A DNA stretch of 64,000 bases from positions 124,001 to 188,000 of the forward strand of contig JAQISU010000033.1 in assembly GCA_029339505.1 (NCBI GenBank), in the 5' to 3' direction. Under the pieces are notes generated by a model that was not told the DNA's origin, made no database searches, and saw only the letters and a program-made list of their open reading frames with translations. Source of the stretch: Unio delphinus. Its lineage: Eukaryota > Mollusca > Bivalvia > Unionida > Unionidae. Positions 48,351 through 57,863 of the stretch are shown in pieces (positions within the stretch are counted from its first letter, which is position 1; every line of letters starts with the position of its first letter). The position numbers and the translations under genes are program-made.

Positions 48351-48779
48351 CTAAAATCGTTTCGATTTCCAGCGATTACTAGTGTATTCATTAACGACAA
48401 CATGTGGTGGTTTTCCGCTTGGGTTACTCAAGGAGTTAGAAATAGCGTCAAGGACATTTAATACTTCGCTGCCGCATATTGGTGGGTCAATCATCGTTTG
48501 TGTTGGTAGCGTAGAATACCAAGTCTTCATTGGAAGGGATTTTATATACCGCATAAACTCTTTTGGTGGGGCTAATCCATATGAATCAAAATAGACAATC
48601 CCACGTGGATCAATAGCGTATGCAACCCAGTGAGTACCAGGTCCGGTGCTGTTATCTAAATTAATGATTCCGGTTTCAACGCTGTTTGGTTGATGTGGTA
48701 ATTGATCTTTCATAAAGACACCTCTAAAGTTTTTAATCGCTAGTTTTTTAGCAGCATCCATTAAATCAAAATTGGACAT
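48351..48779 (-). CDS. PRO: Adenain-like cysteine protease, element 2 copy
   Basis: 142 residues from ATG 48777-48779, the same start as element 1; an in-frame extension upstream only reads through the neighbouring gene. His50, Asp65, Gln94 and Cys102 are all present. The C-terminal tail is nine residues shorter than element 1, ending soon after NEYTSNRW. The tail lies outside the catalytic core, so the enzyme should be intact. Confidence 0.88.
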   Translation of the reverse strand: MSNFDLMDAAKKLAIKNFRGVFMKDQLPHQPNSVETGIINLDNSTGPGTHWVAYAIDPRGIVYFDSYGLAPPKEFMRYIKSLPMKTWYSTLPTQTMIDPPICGSEVLNVLDAISNSLSNPSGKPPHVVVNEYTSNRWKSKRF

Positions 48780-48799
48780 AGGAATCTTCGATTCCTGAA

Positions 48800-49306
48800 T
48801 TAATAAATCGTTCCTGGTAGTCTTAGACCCTTTCCGCTGTACCACGAATACGGGGTTCCTGGTAGTCTTAGACCCTTTCCGCTGTACCACGAATACGGGG
48901 TTCCTGGTAGTCTTAGACCCTTTCCCTTTTTTTTATATCCTTTCCCAGTTGCCTTCTTTAGTGCCATTCCTGCTGCAGTACCAACGGCTCCTAACGCCGC
49001 TGCTTTAGCCACCGCTGGGGCAGCCGCTGCAATCAATGCTGGAATCGCAGCTAACAACGGAAATATACCGCCTGTTTTAATCATATTTTTGATAGCAGCC
49101 GCAGAAAGAGTAATCTGAACACCTTTTTTGGCTGCAAGTGCATCATTGAAATGTTTTATTCGACGAGTTGTCAGCGATCGTTTATTTGCACCACCAGTCA
49201 TTTGGTTGGGTTTCAACGTGATTGTGGTTCCACATTTTTCTGATTCCGATTGCAATTTTTTTAATTGACCGGGAGTTAACGCAACACTAATAACACTATA
49301 TGACAT
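48800..49306 (-). CDS. Hydrophobic virion peptide with expanded C-terminal repeats
   Basis: 168 residues, 15 more than element 1. The C-terminus has nearly three copies of the module RLPGTPYSWYSGKGL, encoded by 45-bp direct repeats at about 48808-48920. The hydrophobic segment and N-terminal modules match element 1. Pro/Tyr/Trp-rich tandem modules may be interaction motifs or cleavage sites for the protease; this is inference. Confidence 0.6.
   Translation of the reverse strand: MSYSVISVALTPGQLKKLQSESEKCGTTITLKPNQMTGGANKRSLTTRRIKHFNDALAAKKGVQITLSAAAIKNMIKTGGIFPLLAAIPALIAAAAPAVAKAAALGAVGTAAGMALKKATGKGYKKKGKGLRLPGTPYSWYSGKGLRLPGTPYSWYSGKGLRLPGTIY
48808..48920 (-). repeat. 45-bp in-frame repeats
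   Basis: Two full and one partial direct copy of a 45-bp unit (15 codons), each containing GGTTCCTGGTAGTCTTAGAC on the + strand. Element 1 has only one full copy plus a fragment at 6405-6470, so copy number has changed since the elements diverged. Confidence 0.85.
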
Positions 49307-49354
49307 TATACATAATTGATTGATTCTAATTCAATGAAAAATCGAGAAAATCAG

Positions 49355-50764
49355 TCAAAGATTTTCTACTGGTGCATCTACCACTCTCATTCTTCCACCA
49401 ACACCTTCAAGTAGCATTGATTTATCACTGAGAATGACAGCAACCGCTCTATAATTAGCAATAGCACCACGAGTCACATTAGCTCTAAAGTGTATATCAA
49501 CGACAGACTGTCTTGTTAAATCGAGATGTTCCAGCGAAAAGTAATAGATCGGATATAGATTTTTAAAATCATATTGGGATATTTGCAAACCAGTATCGAC
49601 ATTTTGATCGCGTGCCATAAATGACAACAGACGATGATAAACTCGTGCAATATGATTTTCAGTGTAATTAAGTTGTATATCCTCGGATGGTTCCTGTTGG
49701 CCGTTTATTCTCAGTGAGACGTCTTTCACACCTAATTGATCAAATATCATATGACTGGAGAGTTGATTGCCAACTCGTGTGTTATCCTGTAACGCAATAA
49801 ATATATGACGTGGCGCAGCAACGCCTTGTTTTGATGCTAGATTCCACGTGAATAACCCGTTGATATTTGATTGTTTAACATCTGTACCCACGGTTAGCCA
49901 ACTCAACAACGACTTTCCTCCTTGGTCCATAAATGATAGTAATCGTTCTTCTGCGGTGATTGCTGGAGTCAACACTGGCATCCACAATGATATTTTTGTT
50001 AAATTGACTTTACCGGCATCAGCATTGGGATTTTCAGCATCTGCTGGAATCCTCCAGATTGCGTCATTATCATCACTCTTTCGTACAAGCGATACTGTAT
50101 GCTTCGCCCCGTAGATAACTTTTCTGACGTTTCTACAGAATCCAAATATGTGATGCAGTGGAATAGCGCATGAAAATGATTTACGCGCTCCTTGCAACAT
50201 TGAAATACGTGTTGCGGTTCCTAGATTGAAATTAACGTCGTTGTTTATAATCATATTCTCGACATCAGCATCACTATTATCACGTTTTTTTGGTCGTCTT
50301 ACAACAAATGGATTTCCTCCAGCGGTATTCTTACCATCTTTTGCAAACATCATAGAGGGTCCTGCTGATCTTGTATAATCATCGGAATATCTCGCTAACC
50401 CGATTATTGTTGTAGCCATATCAACATCGCGATCTATGGACTCAATTTCTTTTCCATCAATGAGATATCTAGCACTCTCAAATAACGCCATAATACCATT
50501 ATTGACAAAACCGACTTGAGTACCATCTGGATACGGTGCTGGTACAGCAGGAGTATCATCAGCTGTTACAAGTTCTCCTTCTACTTCAATAAACGCTTCA
50601 CAGGGCAAAAAGTATTTACTGGTATCATGGACTTGAAGTTCAATTCTTGCTCGACTATTTGAGTCTATGGCATGATAGGCGTAATATTGATAATCGCGTA
50701 CAGAATCATCCTTGCCAACTGGGGCGTCTATATCAAATGCTGGATCACGTGACTGTTTGAACAT
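49355..50764 (-). CDS. MCP: Major capsid protein, element 2 copy
   Basis: 469 residues, open. IEVEGELV, NNGIMALF, GFCRNVRKVIYG and a DNDAIWR variant of the DDDAIWR motif are present. It is 18 residues shorter than the element 1 protein because of surface-loop differences near residues 70-80 and 145-190 and loss of a Pro/Gly-rich loop close to the C-terminus (element 1 residues around 435-450). The core strands are nearly identical. Loop-limited divergence fits a functional capsid under selection. Confidence 0.93.
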   Translation of the reverse strand: MFKQSRDPAFDIDAPVGKDDSVRDYQYYAYHAIDSNSRARIELQVHDTSKYFLPCEAFIEVEGELVTADDTPAVPAPYPDGTQVGFVNNGIMALFESARYLIDGKEIESIDRDVDMATTIIGLARYSDDYTRSAGPSMMFAKDGKNTAGGNPFVVRRPKKRDNSDADVENMIINNDVNFNLGTATRISMLQGARKSFSCAIPLHHIFGFCRNVRKVIYGAKHTVSLVRKSDDNDAIWRIPADAENPNADAGKVNLTKISLWMPVLTPAITAEERLLSFMDQGGKSLLSWLTVGTDVKQSNINGLFTWNLASKQGVAAPRHIFIALQDNTRVGNQLSSHMIFDQLGVKDVSLRINGQQEPSEDIQLNYTENHIARVYHRLLSFMARDQNVDTGLQISQYDFKNLYPIYYFSLEHLDLTRQSVVDIHFRANVTRGAIANYRAVAVILSDKSMLLEGVGGRMRVVDAPVENL

Positions 50765-50818
50765 TTTATTCTATTTATCAGAGTCTAAATAGTGAAATCG
50801 TAAACAATTTTTCCATTT

Positions 50819-51251
50819 TCATCGTCGTAGTTTTTTAAAGCCACTTCCTGCTATCATATTTGCAATATTGCTTTGGTCGGGCGTTAAAGCCATCGACGCT
50901 AATTTTTCGTCTACTGCGTTATTTATAATTCTACTAACACTTGCAGGCATTTCCGCTGTAGATGGTAACGGTTTCTTTTTTTCGTCTCACTAATGATGTT
51001 AATTTATTCTTCGCAGTTGAAAATGCTTTTCCAGCAAAATCTCCAACAGCACTAATACCCTTATCACGAATAACATCAATGGCTTTCATTCCTAGTTGTT
51101 TAGCCAACGGCATCACTTTTGGAGCCATTCTCGCAAATAACCCTGCAATGGTATTGCCTAAACCATCTCCGTAGTATGCTCTATAAACTGGAAACCGTGA
51201 ATTAACTACGTAGACGGGGGTTTGTTTATCATGATTGTAGTGTATGATCAT
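50819..51251 (-). pseudogene. pVI/core-like small virion protein (frameshifted)
   Basis: The first about 90 residues match element 1 (VYRAYYGDGLGNTIAGLF and the amphipathic helices). Near 50970-50990 a deletion that includes the SRMKSKGF-equivalent codons, with a T-rich run, shifts the frame, so the reading ends at 50934 with an unrelated tail. The conserved 3' part survives out of frame down to a TGA at 50819-50821. Confidence 0.65.
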
Positions 51252-51313
51252 TATTTGAAATCAGAAACCATTTTTCAATTGGAAACGCTAGCGTTTTTAT
51301 TCAATCCCGGTGA

Positions 51314-52354
51314 TTAATCACTGTGATAATCCTCCACTAACTCGCCAATGAAATCTCGATATGTGCTGATATCCATGATACCACCCTGAAATAATCGTCT
51401 ACAGATATCAGCTGCTTCATTAATTATTTCCGGTGAGTTATTTCCGGCTCGGAACCCTCCTACAAGAACCTCTAATCGTGATATATCATTGATAACACTA
51501 CCAGGACATGTCGTGGTAGAGTCATAGACATCCTTTGGATTTCCAATCGAATATCCTTTTCCGCTTGTTTCCTCAGTTGTACCAGTTGCGCCCTCACTAT
51601 CATCAAGTAATTGCCTTTGTCGGCCTCGACTTTGTTGTTTTTGTATACCATAGCTATCAACTCCTAATTTAAAAGATCTATACTCAATTGTATCCTTTTT
51701 CAAATTACCAGTAATCACCTTATTCGTTTTATACAACCAATTAACCCATTCATCTCGGCTTATTCTACTGTTTTTATACTCGTCTTTTAAAAAATCCTTT
51801 CTAGAATCAAAGCTTTTGGCGGCAAAATCACCAAAAGTCGAATAATCGTTGATTTTTATTAATTTAGGTTTTTTGATTTCTATTATAGCTTCTTCGGTAA
51901 GTTTGTCTATAAAGGGAACACCTCTTGGGGTGACGACATCAACAGGTTGTGGTTCAGGTGTGGAAACTCTTTGAGTTTCAGGCGCAGAATCATCAATATC
52001 AGCTAATCGTTCATAGTCGCGCTGAGTTTTTATATCACTGGATAACTGTTGTATCCCTGCGCGTGTTTGTCCGGTCTCTGCTGCTATCTTTTCAAGCGTA
52101 TCAAGCAGCGGCGCCTTCTTTACTCGTTCTCGCTAAGGAATATCTCCGTATATCGCTGCTTCAGTTAACTTTTTCACATCTTTGGTCGCACTTGTTATCG
52201 GAGTAAACAGTTGTTCACTTGATACAGAAAAGTCAGTCTGCGCTTGTTGTCGTTGTTGCAGTTTATTCCGTACAGAGTCGCGAATTGGTACAAATCTCTT
52301 AATTGCATCCAGTCGTTCACGAGCCAATCGGGTTGTTAATGCTTCATTGACCAT
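51314..52354 (-). pseudogene. Polinton structural/assembly protein, single nonsense codon
   Basis: The frame is continuous for 347 codons from ATG 52352-52354 (MVNEALTTRLARE) to 51314, except for one TAG at 52133-52135. The N-terminal 60 and C-terminal 70 residues match element 1; the middle 200 residues (51500-52130) are a different, charged sequence (for example KSFDSRKDFLKDEYKNSRIS). The C-terminal LEVLVGGFRAGNNSPEI module is the conserved part. A single substitution accounts for the break, so loss is recent or the stop is read through. Confidence 0.62.
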
Positions 52355-52619
52355 TATTTAAAATCAGAAACAATTTTTCAATTGCAAAACAATTTTTCAA
52401 TCCCGACCTAACACCATCGTGGAAGTGTTATTTCATCGTGATACACCTTCGTTCATCGATGGGGAAAGTGTCCAAATTGTATATAAAATAATAATAATGT
52501 CACTTTCCCCACTTTTCCATTGATCACTGATTTTGACATTTTTAATCAAAAAATGCTAAAAAAAATTAAAATCTCTATGAGGGACGGTCACAATCAAATA
52601 ATGATAAATGGTTGGTCAA
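52355..52619. promoter_or_regulatory. Non-coding block with TATA-containing inverted repeat, element 2
   Basis: 11-bp arms at 52460-52470 and 52501-52511 (TGGGGAAAGTG and complement) enclose a 30-bp AT-rich loop with TATATAAAATA, as in element 1. The block is otherwise AT-rich and about 45 bp shorter than in element 1. No open frame of note. Confidence 0.6.
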
Positions 52620-53021
52620 TCAAAATTGTTCATTTTCTTGAATTAACGCCCGTAGGTTTCTAACTTTAGAATTAACCTCCATTTTCAATTCGTATTCGTA
52701 CCCCAATTCTTTTCGTATTCGTTCTACGATGGTATACAACGGAACGAACACACTTACGTCATTGGAAAATGCGAGAGAGTCCTTAATAGAATTCTGAATT
52801 CTTTTGATGAGCGCATACTTCTTTGGTAGCATATATTTATTGTTGTTAACTCCGTATTCTATATCCTGAAAATCAGACATGATTTGATCAGGATTTAACC
52901 CATCTGATAGTTCAATATCCCAACTTTTCAATTTTGAAATCTCGGATATGATGCTATTCATGTTTTCAGAATTCATTATTCTATAATAATGATATATTTC
53001 TAAATGAAAAATATGACGCAT
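52620..53021 (-). CDS. Small helical protein, element 2 copy
   Basis: 133 residues, same length and start as in element 1, with scattered conservative substitutions (for example KSDS and NNNK changes around residues 58-62 and 85-95). It overlaps the HNH gene remnant upstream by TAATG. No family recognised. It is one of the few accessory genes open in both elements. Confidence 0.6.
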   Translation of the reverse strand: MRHIFHLEIYHYYRIMNSENMNSIISEISKLKSWDIELSDGLNPDQIMSDFQDIEYGVNNNKYMLPKKYALIKRIQNSIKDSLAFSNDVSVFVPLYTIVERIRKELGYEYELKMEVNSKVRNLRALIQENEQF

Positions 53022-53511
53022 TAGACATAACTAAATCGAACTTTTTGTCCCGTCCTTTTTGAAAAGGCCGATCGATAAATCCCCTCTGCGACTTTTCGTA
53101 CTGAGGGTGAACAAATATCGAAATACTTGCCGGCTTCATTCATTGATTGAAATATTTTTTCTTCGTTAGTTGTTGTATTCAAAGATTTTACCGGTCTCGC
53201 TTTTTTTGACATTTTCCAGTCTTTCCTCGTTTGGTATTCTCACTTTGAGTAACAGCTTGCAGATTTGATAAAGAATTGTTTTTCGGATTAGAATCCTTGT
53301 GATCAATGACAGAATCATCCTCGATCAATCCATGGAAACACTCGTACACGAAACGATGGCAGTAATATGTCTTCTTTCCAGCACCAAACATCAAATACCC
53401 TTGATTATTCGCAACACCAACTGGTTTCTTCAGTCTGCGGTTTCTTACAACACCATCACTTGATGCTTCATAATTTGTGATCACAGGGTGTGGTCTGAAT
53501 TCTTGGTTCAT
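53021..53511 (-). pseudogene. Stand-alone HNH endonuclease (frameshifted)
   Basis: The N-terminal 107 residues (53188-53511) keep the NUMOD4-like start and the HNH core (DHKDSNPKNNSLSNLQ). The reading leaves frame in an A-rich run near 53205, where element 1 has a different 12-15 bp sequence, and the NUMOD1-like C-terminus (53021-53212) lies in another frame. The catalytic core could still be made without its C-terminal DNA-binding part. Confidence 0.72.
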
Positions 53512-53523
53512 TTATATATTATA

Positions 53524-53904
53524 CTATTGTTTGTCTAATTCATCATTTGGTTCAATAATGAATCTTTCAATGTAGTCTTGAGGGGTTCTTATGATTTTAT
53601 CCTTGATGTTGTCAGGGTCAAGGACCTTTTCAGGGTCAAAATTTCTGATTGATTGTCCATTTTTTATTCTTTTATCATAATATCGCTTCAACTCCCTGTA
53701 TCGGTTACCACCGCAATTTAGACACAACTAAGATTTTCCCCTGACCCCAACTCCACATAGAATACAAGGTAACGGACCAAGGCTTCCACGACGAAAGCTT
53801 TGCATATGATACCCACAAAACTCATTTCTGCATGATTTGTTACACGGGGTTACTGATCCAATCATAAGCCACTTGCAGTGATTCATTATATAAAAATCTT
53901 TCAT
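53524..53904 (-). pseudogene. Cys-rich zinc-binding protein (nonsense codon)
   Basis: Reads from ATG 53902-53904 but meets TAG at 53728-53730, where element 1 has CAG (Gln), just before the second CxxC (CLNCGG). The remaining 67 codons to 53524 are open. The C-terminus lacks the last six residues of element 1, so this gene no longer overlaps the HNH start. Confidence 0.6.
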
Positions 53905-53928
53905 TTAAATGCTTGTTTTAATTATAGC

Positions 53929-56900
53929 ATGAGGGAATTAGGGAGAACGCCTTCGAAAAATGCTGATAAGGAGTTTAAGAGATTATTAAAAATCAATCCT
54001 AGATTTAATCTCGATAGACCCAAAAAACGTCAAATAGACGGAAACATGAAAGAGTTTAAGAGATTATTAAAAATCAATCCTAGATTTAATCTCGATAAAC
54101 CCAAAAAACGTAACAAACGTCCAATAGACGGAAACATGAAAGAGTTTAAGAGATTATTAAAAATCAATCCTAAATTTAATCTCGATAAACCCAAAAAACG
54201 TAATAAACGTCCAAGAGACGGAAACATGAAAGAGTTTAAGAGATTATTAAAAATTAGTCCTAAATTTAATATCGATAGACCAAAAAAACGAAACAAAATT
54301 AATCCTAAATTTAATCTCAATAAACCCAAAAAACGTAATAAACGTCCAAGAGACGGAAACATGAAAGAGTTTAAAAGATTATTAAAAATTAGTCCTAAAT
54401 TTAATCTCGATAAACCAAAAAAAACGTCCAAGAGATTACCCTGGAAAGATGCTCAATTCAATCTCGATATAGTTTCTAATACACCAAAGAATACAATTCT
54501 TGATAAAGCCATGATTAGTAAAATCAGAGACTGTTTTAATGAATTCAAGCGTGATGGAGCATCTTATTGTTGGTCAACATTTCGAATTGATGGTGTTGTT
54601 GATGCTACCATGAGTGATGAAAAAGCAGCAGTGATAATTTCACGTGTTGGGGAAAAACGGCATTTTTTCCGAATCAAATTCATTATCGAAGTCGATGGTA
54701 AATGGATTATTAGGGATAAATTTGAACCAATCCTCAAGAATAAAAAAGCTGTCATTGTGAGTAGAGATTCCAAACCAGGAATTCTAACCGACATTGACAA
54801 ACCATACTACGAAAGATCTTATCCCGTAACAGCAATGGTTTATGGGATATATCCGTTAAATGATAAACCCGATATCGCAAAACTAGCTCCTATGAAATAT
54901 TCTAGTTCACTGAATTGTGTAGCAGAACGAATAATAGAACACTTCACAAATGCATCCCGAGGAAATAAACTAACTGCTCTGCGACGTAGGAAAATAACCG
55001 AGTGGGAACTGACAGTGAAACAGCATGGTGCAAAGATTTCTGATATAGCTAAATTAGAAGCATCATTAAAATTCCCAATATCAGTAACAACAATAACCGG
55101 AGAAGTATTATACGAACCGAAATATCAATCGCGAGGAGCCCCAATACAGATTATTGATCATAACAAACACGTGTGGACACCTGCGGTAACAATATTTCCA
55201 CGAGAACGAACCGTGAAATATATCCCTAAGGAGTTCGTCGGGGATGTTTTCTATGAAGAGAGATTATTTGATGCTATTCATGCGTTGTGTAAGGATGATC
55301 CTGTGTCAGTGTGGTTACTTAGAAGTGATGAAGAATTCGATCAATTTGTAAAACCAAATGGTGAATTATATCGCGTTGAAGAATTAGATAACAGAATGAG
55401 AAAAATCGCTAGTGATTTTTCACCGGAGAATTCCCATGAAAAACTACTCACGGATAGTTTTACTATTCCATCAGTGGTAGCTCACTTTGCAAGAGAGAAA
55501 AACTCATGGCGTCCAACACGAAGTGATTTTCTCGAGGATGTTAAATTGAGTTGCGTCAAATTTGGTCATGGAGGACTGTGGAATACGAAATACTCACGTG
55601 ATGGTATGATTTCAATTGATATAGCTGCGTGTTATACCGGAAGTTTTCTCGGATATGGGGAATGCGCTGATTACTTCAAACGATTTGGACACCCCACGCA
55701 TGAAATGACTCGTGTTGCGGTTAATGGACCATTGCCTGATTTTGATTTAACCGGATTCGCTCGTGTGATATCATTTGAATTAGCTACAGGGTTACATCCG
55801 TGTAGTTATGTTTGGCTCGGTAGACACCTATCTGAAAAACACTGGATGCCAATAGTGCTATTGAGATATATGATTGATTGTGGTATGCTAATATCGTTGA
55901 TTGTTTCCGAGGCTATTATATGCTATCGAGCTCAGAAAGAAGTTTGGCTACCACAACCCGATCTAGATAGAATAATCAACGAACTACGAAAACAGTTTCC
56001 AGATTTCAGTGAAGAAGAAATCATAAATTGGTCTAAGAAGTTATTTGAAATTAAAAAAGAACAAGCAAAAGATCTCGGAAGAAGAATAATCGGTAAATTT
56101 ACCCAGGGTGGACGATACGATAACGCAAAATATTCTTCGCGGTTGATCATAGATGTCGCTGAATACGATTTTATTGTAGCGGATTTAATGAAACCGGGAA
56201 AACTTGTATCCCGTAAGGATGCTTTTCTATCCAATGGTGAGAAATTAGGTACGGTTGTTACCTACTGTGATGGATATAATTCCCAGTACACACATTTGAG
56301 AAGTTCAATGCTAGTCTATGCTTCTATTAATCTATTTTCGATGATAAATAGATTTCCTAATACCGCGGTTAGAGTAGCCACTGATTCGATATATATACAT
56401 AATAAGTACAAATCAGCTGTAGCGGCATTCACAGATCCCGAAGAAAATTGGGGGCGTTGGCGATTTAAAAAGGAGATGCTACATGAGTATTGTGAATCCG
56501 CAGACGTTGCCATGGATGATAAATATCTTTGTTGTAACCGTATTGAAATTCAATCAGAACTTTCTAATGCACCACCGGTATCTGATCCAGTATGTAGATA
56601 TAAGACAGTTTATTTAAACGGTTGTGGTGGGTCAGGAAAGACAACTCGTGCAATTGAATTATTTCGTCGTGGAAACGCTAGCGTTTCTAACATGATTGTG
56701 CTAACACCGACTCACAGACTCGCCAGAGAGATGATACAACGAGGGGTAAATGCTTGCACTTATCACAGTTTTTTTCGATGGAAAGGTGACAAATGGACTC
56801 CTGAGCGTATGGGTGATAAATTCATTCCTGAAATCATAATTTGGGATGAAATATGCACAGTGTCATTAGATGTATTAAAAACATTTCTTGAGTGGTTGTT

Positions 56901-57678
56901 AAACAAAAACACAAAAGTCGTCATGTGCGGTGATCACGGCCAACCACCACCATTTGTCGGTGCATCTCCACATGAATGGCTAAAGGGTTTTGTAGACTAC
57001 TATGAAGAAATCACCACTGATTATAGATCACTTGATGAACGATTACGCGAGTTCAAAGCGCTAATTAGATTACAACCGGATAGAATCCAATGCGAAATAG
57101 CGCGTGAAGTGATTTCAGAAACCCCAATGAATGATTTCTGGGAAGCGTGGAGACCAAACGATTTGATCATTGCAAGTAGAAAAATAGTCAGGGATACACT
57201 TCAGATGAAGTTATTTGAATTGCATAAAGAAAAATTTGCAACGCTTCCAGTACCCATTTGTTATAGGCCATCGGATACACGAAAACAGAATATTGAAGTT
57301 GATATTCCAGGACAGAGTGAAAAACAAATTCTCGTATTAAATGATATTGTGCTGGTTGATATCAATGTCGTTGAAGATGCATTGCGTGCTAATAAATCCC
57401 CGTGGACGCTAGGATGCGCAGCAACAATACACTCTTCACAGGGATTGACTATATCGAATACAATTGTTTGGATGGTGGATAATCACCTCGAATGGTCAAA
57501 TTTAGTCTATCTCGCAGTATCCAGAGTACGAAACATAAATCAACTTCGAAGAGTTGTTTTCGATGATAATGACACAACAATAAGTGATATTGATGTTAGC
57601 ATCATTAATAAAAAACTCTCCGGTTACAAACAACAGGACAAAAAAAACAACGAGAATTTGATATTGATGCTGAACTAA
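53929..57678 (+). CDS. POLB: PolB-SF1 helicase replication protein, full-length frame
   Basis: 1249 residues from the ATG at 53929 (an earlier GTG is unlikely). It replicates the element. Residues 12-165: five to six basic repeats of about 30 residues (KEFKRLLKINPKFNLDKPKK). Residues 560-830: diverged family-B palm with motif A around Asp564 (SIDIAACYTGSF), a Lys-rich motif B-like segment (RRIIGKFTQGG) and motif C Asp819 (RVATDSIYI). Residues 898-1230: SF1 helicase with Walker A GCGGSGKTT (898-906), motif II WDEIC (Asp973), motif III GDHGQPPP and motifs V/VI (TIHSSQGLT, LAVSRVR). The ancestral C-terminal HNH is cut off by a 1-nt loss in a poly-A run near 57640. Exonuclease motifs were not found with confidence. 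Confidence 0.92.
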   Translation: MRELGRTPSKNADKEFKRLLKINPRFNLDRPKKRQIDGNMKEFKRLLKINPRFNLDKPKKRNKRPIDGNMKEFKRLLKINPKFNLDKPKKRNKRPRDGNMKEFKRLLKISPKFNIDRPKKRNKINPKFNLNKPKKRNKRPRDGNMKEFKRLLKISPKFNLDKPKKTSKRLPWKDAQFNLDIVSNTPKNTILDKAMISKIRDCFNEFKRDGASYCWSTFRIDGVVDATMSDEKAAVIISRVGEKRHFFRIKFIIEVDGKWIIRDKFEPILKNKKAVIVSRDSKPGILTDIDKPYYERSYPVTAMVYGIYPLNDKPDIAKLAPMKYSSSLNCVAERIIEHFTNASRGNKLTALRRRKITEWELTVKQHGAKISDIAKLEASLKFPISVTTITGEVLYEPKYQSRGAPIQIIDHNKHVWTPAVTIFPRERTVKYIPKEFVGDVFYEERLFDAIHALCKDDPVSVWLLRSDEEFDQFVKPNGELYRVEELDNRMRKIASDFSPENSHEKLLTDSFTIPSVVAHFAREKNSWRPTRSDFLEDVKLSCVKFGHGGLWNTKYSRDGMISIDIAACYTGSFLGYGECADYFKRFGHPTHEMTRVAVNGPLPDFDLTGFARVISFELATGLHPCSYVWLGRHLSEKHWMPIVLLRYMIDCGMLISLIVSEAIICYRAQKEVWLPQPDLDRIINELRKQFPDFSEEEIINWSKKLFEIKKEQAKDLGRRIIGKFTQGGRYDNAKYSSRLIIDVAEYDFIVADLMKPGKLVSRKDAFLSNGEKLGTVVTYCDGYNSQYTHLRSSMLVYASINLFSMINRFPNTAVRVATDSIYIHNKYKSAVAAFTDPEENWGRWRFKKEMLHEYCESADVAMDDKYLCCNRIEIQSELSNAPPVSDPVCRYKTVYLNGCGGSGKTTRAIELFRRGNASVSNMIVLTPTHRLAREMIQRGVNACTYHSFFRWKGDKWTPERMGDKFIPEIIIWDEICTVSLDVLKTFLEWLLNKNTKVVMCGDHGQPPPFVGASPHEWLKGFVDYYEEITTDYRSLDERLREFKALIRLQPDRIQCEIAREVISETPMNDFWEAWRPNDLIIASRKIVRDTLQMKLFELHKEKFATLPVPICYRPSDTRKQNIEVDIPGQSEKQILVLNDIVLVDINVVEDALRANKSPWTLGCAATIHSSQGLTISNTIVWMVDNHLEWSNLVYLAVSRVRNINQLRRVVFDDNDTTISDIDVSIINKKLSGYKQQDKKNNENLILMLN
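53965..54430 (+). repeat. Lys/Arg-rich coding repeats at PolB N-terminus
   Basis: Direct repeats of about 90-100 bp encode KEFKRLLKINPKFNLDKPKK with linkers such as RNKRPRDGNM. Some units are partial, so spacing is irregular. Element 1 has a similar series at 11590-12050 with a different number and order of units. The repeats are strongly basic and could bind DNA or act as nuclear targeting signals. Confidence 0.9.
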
Positions 57679-57863
57679 TAATCACTTTGAAGAAACAACA
57701 GAATAATCACTGCGCGAGTTGCAATTGTATAATGCGTTGGCAGTATTCGGATAAGGATCCTCGCCAATTCACCGTAGACAGAAAAAATAACTGTCTCGGT
57801 CATGTCAGAAACAATGTGATGTTGACTTGTCTTGAGTGCAATAGACGCGACGGTGCTAGTTAA
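57679..57863 (+). pseudogene. C-terminal HNH nuclease module of PolB, out of frame
   Basis: One frame downstream of the polymerase stop encodes a complete HNH-type module: CASC, then VDRKNN and GH, then a CLEC-NRR zinc pair, ending in TAA at 57861-57863. It is separated from the polymerase frame by one missing A (A8 here, A9 in element 1 near 15263). In element 1 the same module is joined in frame but has a stop inside it. The stop codon overlaps the integrase stop on the other strand. Confidence 0.82.

Noticed and set aside
48780..48890. N-terminal extension of the element 2 protease
   Set aside because: It only reads the neighbouring gene's 45-bp repeats in another frame; the shared ATG start at 48779 matches element 1.
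53878..53928. GTG-initiated extension upstream of the PolB ATG
   Set aside because: It overlaps the divergent zinc-protein start and is not shared with element 1, whose frame begins at the matching ATG.
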